DNA of 64,000 nt from Burhinus oedicnemus (lineage: Eukaryota > Chordata > Aves > Charadriiformes > Burhinidae), in NCBI GenBank assembly GCA_008921705.1, contig VFFE01007125.1, positions 418,760 through 482,759 on the forward strand, in the 5' to 3' direction. Every line of letters begins with the position of its first letter. The first letter of the stretch is position 1. Of the stretch, positions 1-10,904 are shown in pieces. The translations under genes and the position numbers were made by a program. The notes under the pieces are model-generated. The model had not been told where the DNA came from. It ran no database searches and saw only the letters and a program-made list of their open reading frames with translations.

Positions 1-869
1 AATAACTGGTCCTGCTTACATGGGTCTAGTGCCTTGATGTTTTTTTTTCTTGGCACTTAGGAAAACGTTGGCCCTCCCAACACCATTTCTCCGCCCTGGC
101 AAGCATCATGACATTGGGCCTCAAAACCATGGGTGTGGTCTAATTTATTCAATTCTTCTCCTCTTTCCTCTGGTTGTTCCTGAACATTAATTGTATGGGG
201 ACTGGGGCAGGAGCAGTGCGTGCTCTGGAGGCTGCCAAATACAACGTATCCAGCCAAGTGAAAAATAAAAAGGTCAGGTTCAAAAGTCTCAGCAAGAGAG
301 CTGTAGGTTTTCCGATGGGTTTGACATCTCAAATGGTCTGATGGATGTTTCCTTTGTTTGTTCTGCGACCACGCAAAAGGGCTATAGAAATGCAGGCAAA
401 ACCCATGATCTACTACTCTTGGCTGATCTGTAGCTAACGTATCTGGTATTATTTATACTTTTTATTATTGCTTATGCCACATCAAAAGGTAGTCCTTCCC
501 TATGCCTAGCGCCCTTGACGCTATTTAGAAATGTAAAATACACACAACTAATAAACAACATTATTCCATTATTGCTGTAATACCATCTTTCAACTGTGGA
601 AAAAAATATAAGGAACTTCAATTCTCCACCCCAAAGTCCACCAGGGACCCCTCAAAACAACCTACCTCTTGCTTCTTAATTTGAAGTCTAACAGACGTAG
701 AGAAAGTATGTCCTCAGTATTTAAAGTGAGTCATAGCACGGAGCACACTGCAGATAAAAGTGGGTGTGGTAGTTGAAGAAGGGAGGGCAGGAAACAGATG
801 TGTCTGTGGTTTTTCTGTCTGGTCAAATCGGTTAGCTCAGGGACCATTAATGAGGGCCTGGGATAGTTC
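1..869. other. Unique sequence, no recognised feature
   Basis: Read on both strands without finding a repeat, an exon-like open frame with splice sites, or an RNA gene. The longest open frames are under 100 codons and look like chance frames. Composition is moderately AT-rich, with a short T-run near 42-50. Confidence 0.5.
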
Positions 870-936
870 TTTAGCCGGTGTAAATTAAGACAGTCTTGCT
901 GAAGCGATGCTGATTTACTCCAGCTGAGCATCAACC
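870..936 (+). repeat. Ancient palindromic repeat relic, copy A (archosaur/turtle type)
   Basis: The segment contains CCGGTGTAAAT near its start and GATTTACTCCAGCTGAGCAT near its end, separated by a diverged middle. This layout (a ggtgtaaat block, then an opposed atttac-cc block flanked by a CAG-ctgag end) matches my memory of an old non-autonomous palindromic repeat common in turtle, crocodilian and bird DNA. A better copy lies at 8238-8341. It encodes nothing. I do not assign a family name. Divergence is high, so chance resemblance is not excluded. Confidence 0.4.
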
Positions 937-3410
937 CTTTTTCTGTTTGCATAGGTCACTTGGAGTCCAATGCTCGACGGCCGTGAAGAGCCAAATCTTT
1001 CCACAGTTGGTCTGTCCCTCTTCAAGTGAAAGCTCAGTTTAAATCATTGCACTTATCTTTCTTCTTTATCTAAATCAAATTTGGTAGTTTTGTTTTGTGA
1101 AATCAGAGAGATAGAAGGAGAGAGATTAAAAATCCACACCGGGGAATTCAGAGGCAGCTGTATCTCCTTCGGAATTCTGAAAGCATGTCTAAATGTCAAA
1201 ATAAGGAGGGAGTTTCTTTCCATAAGACATCTATATTTGAAAGTGATTGGATAATTGGTTTCATTTAGGCCCCGGGATCAGCACTGGAAGGAGAATGTAA
1301 TAACTTTCTCTTCCGAGTTCCCCGAATTGACTCTCCAGCTCCTCTTCGGGCAAGCTTTCAGGTTCAACTTCTGCATGTTCACTGATTATCCCATCAGCGG
1401 TAAGGACACTGGGAAGCACCTGATGAAGAAACACAGGCCTAAGAAGGAAGATCCAAACTAAACAGAAGTGAGAGCAGAGCAGCCAGCTCCGCAGAACACT
1501 GTACAACTGCAGTGTTTAATTTTTTAAAGAAAATTTTCCACTTTTTCACTTAAAGGCCACATCTGGCAAACATTGTAAGGGTGTTAACAATTAGAAAAAT
1601 GAAATATCTTTGCCTTCAATTTTAGTTGACAAAATAAATATAAGAATTCCATTGATCCTTTTAACAGACTATTGTATTATTCTTTGGGATATAGTGAATT
1701 TCCAGCCTATTCTAATCTTATCCAATTAAAGGAAACTAAACTTGAGTGGCAAATCATGAGGTTTCTTCCCACTCTGGATCAAAAAAACTCTCATAAATAC
1801 TTCTAGGAACTGCTTTTATCCTCTAGGGACTCAACAGGATCCGCACAAAAATTGAGGGCCACATTTTACATGACCTACTGTGGTGTCTTACGTGGATGGA
1901 CACCAACGTTGGGACCTGTACCAGGGAGCTTTTGCACGGCCTTTATTCCCCTTCACTGACTGTATTACCATACAAGGCCTTGTAGCGTGGAGCAATAGGA
2001 CATCTGAATTACTTAAAACACCCTTCAACTGTGGTGGCGTCTTAGGCATCACGGTAGGTGGTCTGCAAACTCTCTTTCCGATGTTGACTTAGGAGAAATA
2101 AGAGATGATTGCTTAGGTTATTCTTGTCTGTGCTCCATTATTTAGGCAGAATTTTTCCAAAGCATCTTAAGTCTTTCCCAAGCTTAATGAATTGCTATGA
2201 CGCTTTGCTAAAAGGATTAGAAACCATGGTTTCTGTCAGAGTACGCCTCATAGAAGGAAGGAAAATTCCACCAAAATTTTCATATAGTCATTATATTGCC
2301 CTCTACCTATTCCTTCTTTAGCTCTGCTGAATCTATGAGATGCCTTCAAAACTTTGAAAATGCTTAGACATCTGGCCTTCTGAAATTCCTCTTGCATCTT
2401 GTTGACTGGTGTAGCCTCTGATCACTTGAGCTCCCCTAAGTTTTGCATTCACTCATTGCTCCTTGTCTGATACATCTTGGCACAAGGATATATTTTGGAT
2501 ATATTTTGTTCTTTTCTGTATATTTGAATTAGACTGATTTAAAGACGACTCATTATGTTCCACTAAGTCACACAATCTTTGCAAAGTTAAGGCCCTGAGT
2601 ACTTCTGCTGTCTAGGTTTTCATTTTCTTCCCACTCGTCCCAGTTGTACAATATCAGTAGAGATACTTTTGGTTTACACTTTGATGACAACAACCGATAC
2701 TCAAGCTGTCTCTTCTCAAGCACACAACAGGGGATGAATTCACATCACAGATTTCACTGTCTTGTGGGCCGAGTTTCTCACTTCCCGTTGTGATCAATGA
2801 AGACGTGGTCAACAGAGTACCAATGCGCTGTAGAAATGTGCAGAGTTTTGATTGCATCTGAAAAAGGTGTGTGCTAGTTGCATGAGTATGTTTGATTTTC
2901 TGATGAAAAACAGTTCAAATCTGATGATATATTCTACTTTCTGAAATACTTTGCAGAATCAATTTAAAATACACTGTTTTTTCATCAACTTTCTTGTTTG
3001 TAATGCTTTAAAGTAAGGGGTTAGTATACCAAGAATCAGATTCAGGGCACACAAATTTTGCAGAACTTGTAGAAAATGTGAATATTTAAAAAAAACAATT
3101 AAAATGTTTTCTTTAAAACATCACATGGTGTTTCTTTTTATTCTTGGAGATTTTCATTGAAAAATAAATACTGAAGCAATGAGGAAACTTTGCATTCTTC
3201 AAATTTTATTTTTTAAATTAATATCTTGCTTTCAATTACAAGAATAAATTTTATAAATTTTTCACTAAAATATTTTGGTTTACTTATGTAGAAAAATCCA
3301 GAAATGTATAAAATAAAATGAAAAAAAAAACCCAAACAAACACCCACCACCAAAACGAACCCAAACTTTTTTCTTTCTATTTGTAAAGGAGAAAAGGTTT
3401 GTATATTGGA
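937..3410. other. Unique AT-rich sequence, no recognised feature
   Basis: No CR1, SINE, DNA-transposon end or convincing exon was recognised. A low-complexity A/C-rich patch lies at about 3318-3365 (runs of A with cccaaacaaac), similar to patches near 27690-27720 and 43463-43495. The open frames here are short, and some overlap on opposite strands (for example around 1260-1500), as expected for chance frames. Confidence 0.5.
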
Positions 3411-3441
3411 AAATAAATAAATAAATAAATAAGTAAATAAA
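3411..3441 (+). repeat. (AAAT)n microsatellite
   Basis: About seven tetranucleotide units of AAAT with one interruption (AAGT), ending just before agctgtaatac. It is a simple sequence repeat with no coding content. Confidence 0.9.
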
Positions 3442-4136
3442 GCTGTAATACACCTTACCTTTTGAAACTTTCCCTGAACCTTTTGTAGAGTAAAAGCAAG
3501 CTGAGTAAAAGGAGTCATTTCAATCACTACCTAAAAGTTCACAGACAGTTTCTTGTAACATGTGCCCAGCTAAACTTGCCCATGGTCTGCAGGTAGAGTG
3601 TCAATACTGTAATTCTTCCTCCCCTCCAGCCTTTCATTTCTATTTGGAATGTCTCCCAGAACATTTTAACTCTTTTCCTCGCTCGTGCAGCAACCCTGTG
3701 ATTGTTTGCAGCTGGCAGAAGTTGAAGACAAGACATGGAATATCATCAGAGGAAACTGAATTTGAAGAGCAAAGCCTCTAGTGCTGTAACACGTCAAGAT
3801 GACCTTCGGGGGTCTCGCAGGTTTTCCATGCCTTACCTAAAGGAGCAGTAAGGTTAACTCAGTGTAATAGGTACAGCCACCAATGGGTAATCTTTAGAAG
3901 GTCCATGGACCTCCAAACTGGATCACATTTGACAGCTCTTATAAAAGCTCAGTAAGCAGCATCCGCAACAGAAATGGAAATGGACACGTCCCTTTTACCT
4001 TTCTCCCCCTCCTCTAGGATTTTGCAAAGCCCCCTGAGTTACCTAAGAAAGACAGACTAATGTCTGTGTCTGGGGTGACTTCTATTCCCACGCGCAATCC
4101 CCAGCCACAACAGTCTGTCCTTATTCCACCCGATTT
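3442..4136. other. Unique sequence, no recognised feature
   Basis: No repeat or gene was recognised. Short open frames on both strands (3539-3781) overlap and show no known motif or splice context. Confidence 0.5.
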
Positions 4137-4160
4137 GTTGGTCGCTTCAGAGCGACCAAC
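4137..4160. repeat. Perfect inverted repeat, 10-bp arms with TCAG loop
   Basis: GTTGGTCGCT, then TCAG, then AGCGACCAAC. The second arm is the exact reverse complement of the first, and pairing stops at the next base on either side. The arms are 60% G+C in an AT-rich neighbourhood. No T-run follows, and this is a eukaryote, so a bacterial-type terminator is not a suitable reading. Its role is unknown. Confidence 0.85.
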
Positions 4161-4903
4161 CTGCAGCCTCACTCAGCCCCTCCAGATACTTCCCCTGATC
4201 CACTGCTCCTCTGCCCACCTTACTTGTCAGCCTCATGACGTCAAAATTCAGTTTTGTTTACTCTACTGAAAACCACCAGCCGTCTGGTTCCCAGCCCATC
4301 GGTGCATGGTTAGTTTGTGCCCTTTTTTTCTTGTGTAATGAATAGCCGTTTCCACAGGTATTATTTTTGGAGTTTGCTCCCCAGCTGTACTACTGGAGAA
4401 CAAATCTCTCTTCCCATATTTTGTTTGGGAGGGCTAAAAAGCCAAGTTGTCTGATTTACTTTCCTGTTACATGACAGACTTAACCATTCCTTCGTTTATC
4501 CTACTAACCTTTCAGCGCATCTTTCCCACCAAGTGACAGCAACACGGCTAACAGAGACAGCCAGAACCGTGTACAGTATTTCTGGTGGCACCAGTCCCTG
4601 AAAACAACAACAAAGAAAGATCTGACTATATTCCAGACACAACCAAGAAAAGGTATTAGTTACGTTTGTTGAGAAATTTAGGAGATATTGACTTTGGGGG
4701 TATGTGTACACTCAACATTGTTTTAATCGATCATAGCGTAATCAGGAGATAATATAATGTTAAATGCTGGAAATTCTAAGATTCACTGTACCTTACTCCC
4801 TTATTATAACAGCTAGAAAGAGACAGCTACATGCAAGGATTTGTAAGTGACAAAACATTTTTCAGTAGAGATAATATCCTTTATTAAATTGACTAATAAT
4901 TAG
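4161..4903. other. Unique sequence, no recognised feature
   Basis: No recognised repeat, exon or RNA gene. The sequence becomes increasingly AT-rich towards the GATA cluster that follows. Confidence 0.5.
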
Positions 4904-4939
4904 AGTTATCTGTGCTGAAGATAACAGATAGAGTTATCT
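4904..4939. promoter_or_regulatory. Cluster of four GATA-factor-type sites
   Basis: Four WGATAR matches lie within about 34 bp: TTATCT at 4906-4911, AGATAA at 4919-4924, AGATAG at 4926-4931 and TTATCT at 4934-4939. The sites occur in both orientations, and the two GAGTTATCT blocks are direct repeats flanking the opposed pair. WGATAR is the known binding sequence of GATA1-6 zinc-finger factors. Clustering of this kind occurs in enhancers, but AT-rich DNA yields such hexamers by chance too. Regulatory function is an inference. Confidence 0.3.
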
Positions 4940-7171
4940 AAGGGAAGAACCTTTTGGTTTTGTACTTAATGAAAATGAGACATGAAAACGTTTCCTTCTC
5001 TGAATCATGACAAGGATCTCAAAATATCTTTAATGAATAGAAAATCCTTATCTGTTTTGAGACAATGCTAATGTTGCTTTAAGTGTAAATTATAGCTTTT
5101 CTATTTAAAATGTATTTCTAAACTATGATTTTTTTAAGCTGGAAATATGAAACTTTCTATTTTAGCAACATTGGATTGAGACACATGCAATTCAACCCTT
5201 TCATTTATTGAAACAGAAGTCACTGAGATTTAATTACATGATTTTAATCGTAGAGAAAATTTGGCCTAGTAGTTATATTTCCATATTTTCCAGGGCAGAA
5301 TAGGTTGTTCTGTAACCCTCTGTGTAGCTAAGATTTAATACAGAAAGTCTAAAGAGAACTGTCTTACTGTGTGTTTCAACAGTACCTCGCACAACGACAG
5401 CCTGTTTTCTTATCACCAATGTTGGGCAAAAATGCCTAATTAAAAAGTACGGTAATAGGAATTGACTTCACACTCATCCAAAAGATGGAGCATAAAGTCA
5501 GTTTATATGGACAGGAAAGTCTCCGTCGCCCCTCGCTTTGGGCACAGACAGTTCTATTAGTTCAGTGTTTGACTTGCTTGGCACTGAGCATGAGCAGTTT
5601 GAGATGGGCTGATCCTATAGCCAGGAAGACCAGGGTTTGCTCCAGAACTTCAAGGGCATGAAGGAACAATTTTTTAGTGGACATTGTGCCTTGGACATTA
5701 TTTGGAGGACACTTTAAGATTCATAGATGACTTTCCTCTGCAATGTGTTATGTTGTTGGCTTCTTTCCTGATAATGTGCAGGTAAAACCTGGCAGAGCCT
5801 TTCAATCCCCTTCCAAGATCCTTCCATTCCCATGGTCACATTGGACTTTGCTCCTGAACTTGTACAGTACTTCTCGTTGATATTAAACTAACACGGGCTT
5901 GAACTGGCAAGGCAAATGTGACAGGACCCATCATAGACTTTCCCAGGGTGTATTAATCTCATATATTTCTCACCTCAGGTTACGAAGAGAGTCTCCCAAA
6001 CTAGCTCTGATAAGATGCACTGTTTTCATCTAGCTAACTTTGGGAGAAATTAATCCCATTCAAGGGTACCTTTCCCCAGAGGACAAAATCCTGGCTAATC
6101 CCAACCCTCATTCTTTTTTGAATTAATTATATTCTGGAAAGCAATTCTCTCACATTCACTCAAAATGCTGCCACTGGACCAAACAGAGAGTTTCTAGATA
6201 TTACTAAGTTTGTCACCTGAGCTGAAACAGGAATATCTGTGATTCCAGCATGGTAAGCAGTTTAGCCTCCTGGTTAGGAGTCAAGCCTGATAATTGAGAT
6301 TTTTCCAACAGCAAGAGTATGCTTGTTGGTTCCTTCAGAATGCTGCCTGCCTGATCAAGTCCAAGGTTTGGCACCATCTCCTACCTGCAGTTGGTTTGTC
6401 TTTATACAGTCCACAAAACAGCCACGCAGTTGGAAACCAGCAGCTTGTGCAGCATACTACACTTCAACCCCGGGGCTCGTTGTTGCCTTCAGCAAAGGTA
6501 CCGCTGGTACCACAGAGCAAGCATCAAGCAGAGCAAGCATGAGGAGCAAAGCTTAGGATGCATCGAGGAAAGGGTGCGATTCCAGTGCACCTCTCCAGCT
6601 GGTTATCTTCCCAGTGCCCTTCTGCACAGGGACATTTGTTAAAGGCAACAAGGAACTTCTAGTAAACCCAACAGGTAGCCCACCACCTTAGTTATTGTTT
6701 GTTTAATAATACTTCTAACACTATGGACCTCTAGACTCCTATAAAAAGATACCAGAAAAGCTCACCCCACCCTCTGTCTTTTCCCAGAGCACTGAATAAA
6801 AAGTGATGATTAGAAGAGAAAAGCAAAAAAGAAAAAGCATACACTGCAACCACAAGTAGAAACATAACTTTTCAATCTCCTCAGTGCTGCCTCAGGGCCA
6901 TAAAACTGGCATGCCACTGATTTATTATTAAGCTACTCTATACAAAGACAGCTTGCAGAGGAATCCTCAGCGTTACCCTCTTCCACTTTCCCTGGGTTTA
7001 ATTTAGCACGGTGGCAGTGAAGGAGATAGCAGCACAAGTAGAAAACGACAGGGAAAATAAGAGGAGACATCGAGTCCGCCAGTTAAAAGCGAGTCTGTGC
7101 CTACAGGGAACTCCAGAACTGCCCTTTCCAGAATTCACACTTGAAAGTACTCAAACAGGCACTGAAAGGTC
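4940..7171. other. Unique sequence, no firm feature
   Basis: Mostly AT-rich unique DNA. Overlapping open frames in three phases at 6294-6642 are chance frames, because none has splice context or a recognisable motif. Segment 6253-6300 faintly resembles the A-box half of a tRNA-derived SINE, but the match is too weak to call. Confidence 0.45.
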
Positions 7172-7545
7172 TAAGGTCTTCATACTTGATGGGATCAAGT
7201 GTACCCTGATGAAGTTTGCTCTTGATACCAAACTGAGTGGGGAAGTGGACACTTCGGAAGGGAGAGCCACCTTGCAGGAAGACCTGCGTAGGCTGGAAGA
7301 GTGGGCTAACAAGAACCTTAGGAAGTTCAACAAGGACAAGGGTAAGGTCTTGCACCTGGGAAAACAAAATCCAGGAGTGCAGCACAGGCTGGGGTCTACC
7401 TGGCTGGGGAGCAGCTCTGTGGAAAGGGACCTGTGGGTCCTGGTAGACAAGCTGAACATGAGTGAGCAGTGTGCTGCTGCGGCAAAGCAAGCCAACAGGA
7501 TGCTGGCTTGCATCAACAAGGGCATGACCAGGAGAGAGAAAAAAA
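7172..7545 (+). mobile_element. CR1 LINE fragment, ORF2 RT C-terminal part, both ends missing
   Basis: The plus strand encodes CR1 ORF2 sequence just downstream of the reverse-transcriptase catalytic block: DGIKCTLMKFALDTKLSG, then EEWANKNLRKFNKDKGKV, then a NMSEQCAAAAKQANRMLACI block. All are characteristic of CR1. The copy begins near the conserved GIKCT block and stops near 7545, with no 3' UTR or tail, so both ends are missing. The catalytic block reads FALDTK, not FADDTK. A 214-codon open frame (7011-7655) runs through it, but it opens on GTG in unrelated DNA and is not a gene. The nearest sister copy is at 29299-29690 on the opposite strand. Confidence 0.9.
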
Positions 7546-8237
7546 AGGATAATGAAAATAACCCCCTTAAACATGAGCCTGTACAGAATGTTGGCCTTTT
7601 TCACACCACAGTTCTTTCACAAACAGGAAAGACACTTCCTATATCCCTCTCGTGAATGGTGTAGTGGCCATGCAGGGATATTGGTCATTATCCTTTGAAC
7701 TTCAAGCTGACTTCTAAGGCAACCCACTTGGGTATTTTTCAAAGAGCTATGCAATATTTGGGGAACAGAAAGACTCTAGCAGGACGTAGTCAGGTGGAAA
7801 TAGCAAATCAGAAGAAGACAATCTCACTCACCCACGTATTTCTCTCCTTTTGCAGGTCACCCTGCTGACAGAATAATTCAGGAGGTGAGGACTGCTCAGC
7901 CCAGCTAGGGCAGCAGCATCCCCGCCTCCAGGGTTATTTACAGAGGAACACACAGGTGAACGTACGGAAAGAGTTGAACTTCATGCAATGGGAAACGATT
8001 GCCTTGACTAAATAAAACAATTCCCATCCTGTGACAGAGTGATTAATAGGTGTTAAGGAACTTCAAGAAAGTGGAAAATTCACTCAATAACACATACACG
8101 CACACAATGGTAAAAGAGGAAAGAGGGAACTCCCTGAACGCAGACACCACATATCACTGCAGACTTGAACAGGGGGAGCCACTGACTTAACAAATAAGCA
8201 AGAGAGCTGGGCAAAGATGGAAAAATCAAAAGCACCA
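7546..8237. other. Unique sequence, no recognised feature
   Basis: The sequence past the broken CR1 end shows no further CR1 homology. A polypyrimidine tract with CAG at about 7840-7855 followed by GTGAG at 7885 would bound only 29 nt, so it is not called as an exon. Confidence 0.45.
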
Positions 8238-8341
8238 GCTTCTGCCCTCGGTTACGCCAATGTAAATCCACAGTCATGCTGGTGGAGTCACTGGAGCTTT
8301 TCCAGTGCGCAACTGACATAAGTGAGATAAAAAGCAGAATT
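8238..8341. repeat. Ancient palindromic repeat relic, copy B (archosaur/turtle type)
   Basis: The segment runs from CAGCTTCTGCCCTCGGTTAC through CAATGTAAATCC, a central region, then GCAACTGACATAAGTGAGAT and AAGCAGAAT. The outer parts are rough reverse complements of each other (TTCTGC ... GCAGAA, GGTTAC/GTAAAT against its opposed arm). This matches the remembered pattern of an old palindromic, probably MITE-like repeat of turtles, crocodilians and birds. No coding capacity. The match extends over about 100 bp, which makes it more convincing than copy A. Confidence 0.55.
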
Positions 8342-10904
8342 GTCTCCTGGTCCATGGACTGAACGTTGGGGAGACTCAAAAAGTTGGCTTCAATTCTTTT
8401 AGTTTAGACACCCTCTGTGGTCTAGGGTGTGTTATGCTTTCTCTGGGTCTAGGTTCATCCTGCCTATTGAATGGACATAGCCATATTTCACTGTCTCAGG
8501 AGGACTCCAAGCTTTTGAGGACATAAATTTCTTCTTCTTATGCAAATGGGCATCTCCAGGCACAGTGAAGCTTTGATTTTAAGTTGGATCTCTGGGTTTC
8601 ATGGCAGGACACATCCAGGTTGCATTCCTAAACCAAAGCCGCAGATCTTTTGAGAGGTTCATCCATGACTAGCTGTGGAAATGGTAGGCTGCTTGTGACC
8701 TTATATGAAGAAGATTAAGAGGAATTGTATCGAGTAAGGTAGTTTCTGAATCACAAACATACGTCAGCATTATCTATCATTCAGTTCCTGCTTTGTGGCT
8801 GCCAGGACTGTACCAGTCTAATCAGACAGCGCCAATAACCCTTTCAATATTGCATTCGCAAGTAGGGGAAAGAAATACTCTGTTCTTTTATTCCTTTAGC
8901 CTTAAAGGACATGTTTTGTTCCACCGATGAACTTGGGCACTACCATTTCCAGCCTTTTTCTGAGGCAGCTTTGCTGCAAACCAGTTGACATTCAGGTTGA
9001 TGCCTTTCAAAATGTGGGTCTATGTGACCATCTGAGAGTATACAAGAGGCTTGTTCCAAAGCAGCATTGGCTAGACCATCCTCCCCTCTATCTAAAAAGA
9101 CTTGCTTTGTTTCCATCTATCTTTTTCTGGCGAAGATGACGCAGTAATTCGCCTGGTTTATCTTTGTGACACCACATACAGACGAAACAATCATGGCTTT
9201 TCCATGAAACCTGTTAACTGGTTAAGAAACCTTGTCTGGGGCTCTTTTTGTGAGAGTTTTCAAAGCTCAAATTCTGTTCCTATAAGTAGCACAAAACAGA
9301 AAACAAAACAGTCATAGCCAATAAACCTTTTGGGTTTACCCGCTCTTTAAAACCAGAAGTGTCGTGAGTCGTTAGGCTAAGCGATGTCTTGGCAAGCAAT
9401 TTATTTTAGGATCTTGAGAAACTAACACACAAGGCAGCAAAAGTGGCAGGCTAGAACAGTGGCCATTAAACAAGGCCAGCTGGAAGGCTTGCCAACTCTG
9501 CTGCCTGCAGGGGAGAAGGAGATCACCGAAAGGAAGATCTGGAATGTGGCCAAACGGTTTAAAGTTAGGAGTGGCAAACTTCGACAGAATGACAAGAAAA
9601 ACAATTTGTTTGTCCTTTCAGACTGCCGTTAAAAAAACAATCCTTGTAAGCCAGAACAGGTGATGAGGAGACAGTGTAGTTCAACAGCTTTCTGAGAGGC
9701 AAAGATCTGGAAGTGGTCGGTGTCCATCTGTCAGAGTCTGCATCGGAGAAATGGACTGAGCTGTTGTGTTTGTGGGAATGACCAAAAGTAGAAAGAATCA
9801 GTGAAGACAGCAGATAGTGATAAACTTATCTTCAATGCAAAGAATTTACTACAATTCCTCATCATGAGTCAGCGTTGTCCAACACAGCCTAAAGAATTTG
9901 AACGCAAAAAACATCTACAAGGAAATAAGATGGAAGAGAAGGTATGCCTTTTGTCCTTTTCTCAGTGAACCACTCAGACTTCCATGGAAGTCCAAACACT
10001 GAGCTGGTATTAAACAGTCAGGGAAAACCTCAGGACTCGCTCTGAAGACTATTTTCCAGTGCAGAGGGAAAGATGGGGCTTTACAGTGGAGCTTCAGTAG
10101 CATTATCTCATCAGAGAGTGATTCTAACATCCTCCCATCATCAAATCTCCAAGAACAAGAATTGAACGGATACCTTGAGGACTTGATGTCTTGCCTGTTT
10201 TTGTTGGGATAAACTTAAAGTTATCAGTATCATGAAATTTGCATCTCTCATACTAATACCGTGTCAAACTCCTTGAATGCCTCTATAAGGTTTGAAATGA
10301 GAAATCCTCCCCACACAAGTGAGCTAGGAGTTGAGCAACCTCTGTCTTCAACTCATGGGAAGCAAAGGATTTTTCTTGCTTCACTGTCCCTGCTAACATT
10401 AACAAACTGTTTGTATCTCAGTAAAAAGTTTTATATAATATTTTTAAAGGTCAGAGTTTGTGGGTAGACGTCTATTGTATAAAATATTACTTTGTGTTGG
10501 CAGTAGTATCATGAAATGTTATTTTTTTGTAACTTCACTAAGTAGCAGGAAGGATATTAGGGCTGGATTCTGCTTCAGATTAAAAAAATAATAATCCCCA
10601 TGCCACTTTATGTAAAAGCTTGTGACTCTCGTTTAACTCGGGTTAGCTGATTGACAAATTCACCTTTTTAAGTGCTCTACAAATGTTTTTTCTTCCAAGA
10701 CACAAACCCTTATGATTTATTTTAGGCTCAGAAAAATTGTAAGACAAAACTTTCTTAGAGTAAGTAGAATTTTGCTGTTCGTACACATCTATTGAAGAAT
10801 ACTAGATTTTTGAACAGCTAAATAATCATTTTTTTCTTGAGCTTTTATACTGCTTGTTCCTACCTATCGGTTCATTCAGGTCTGATGATGGTTTTCGAAG
10901 CATT
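8342..10904. other. Unique sequence, no recognised feature
   Basis: No CR1, SINE or exon evidence. Open frames are at most about 71 codons, without motif or splice context. AT content rises from about 10.4 kb onward. Confidence 0.5.

Noticed and set aside
6253..6300. Faint resemblance to the A-box half of a tRNA-derived SINE (tttagcctcctggttagg)
   Set aside because: Too short and no B-box follows. Chance similarity is likely enough.
7011..7655. A 214-codon plus-strand open frame, the longest but one in the window
   Set aside because: It opens on GTG, not ATG, and most of its recognisable part is decayed CR1 ORF2. The rest matches nothing. It is not a host gene.
7856..7884. A 29-nt segment between a CAG acceptor-like site and GTGAG
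   Set aside because: Too short to judge, and no flanking exons are visible.
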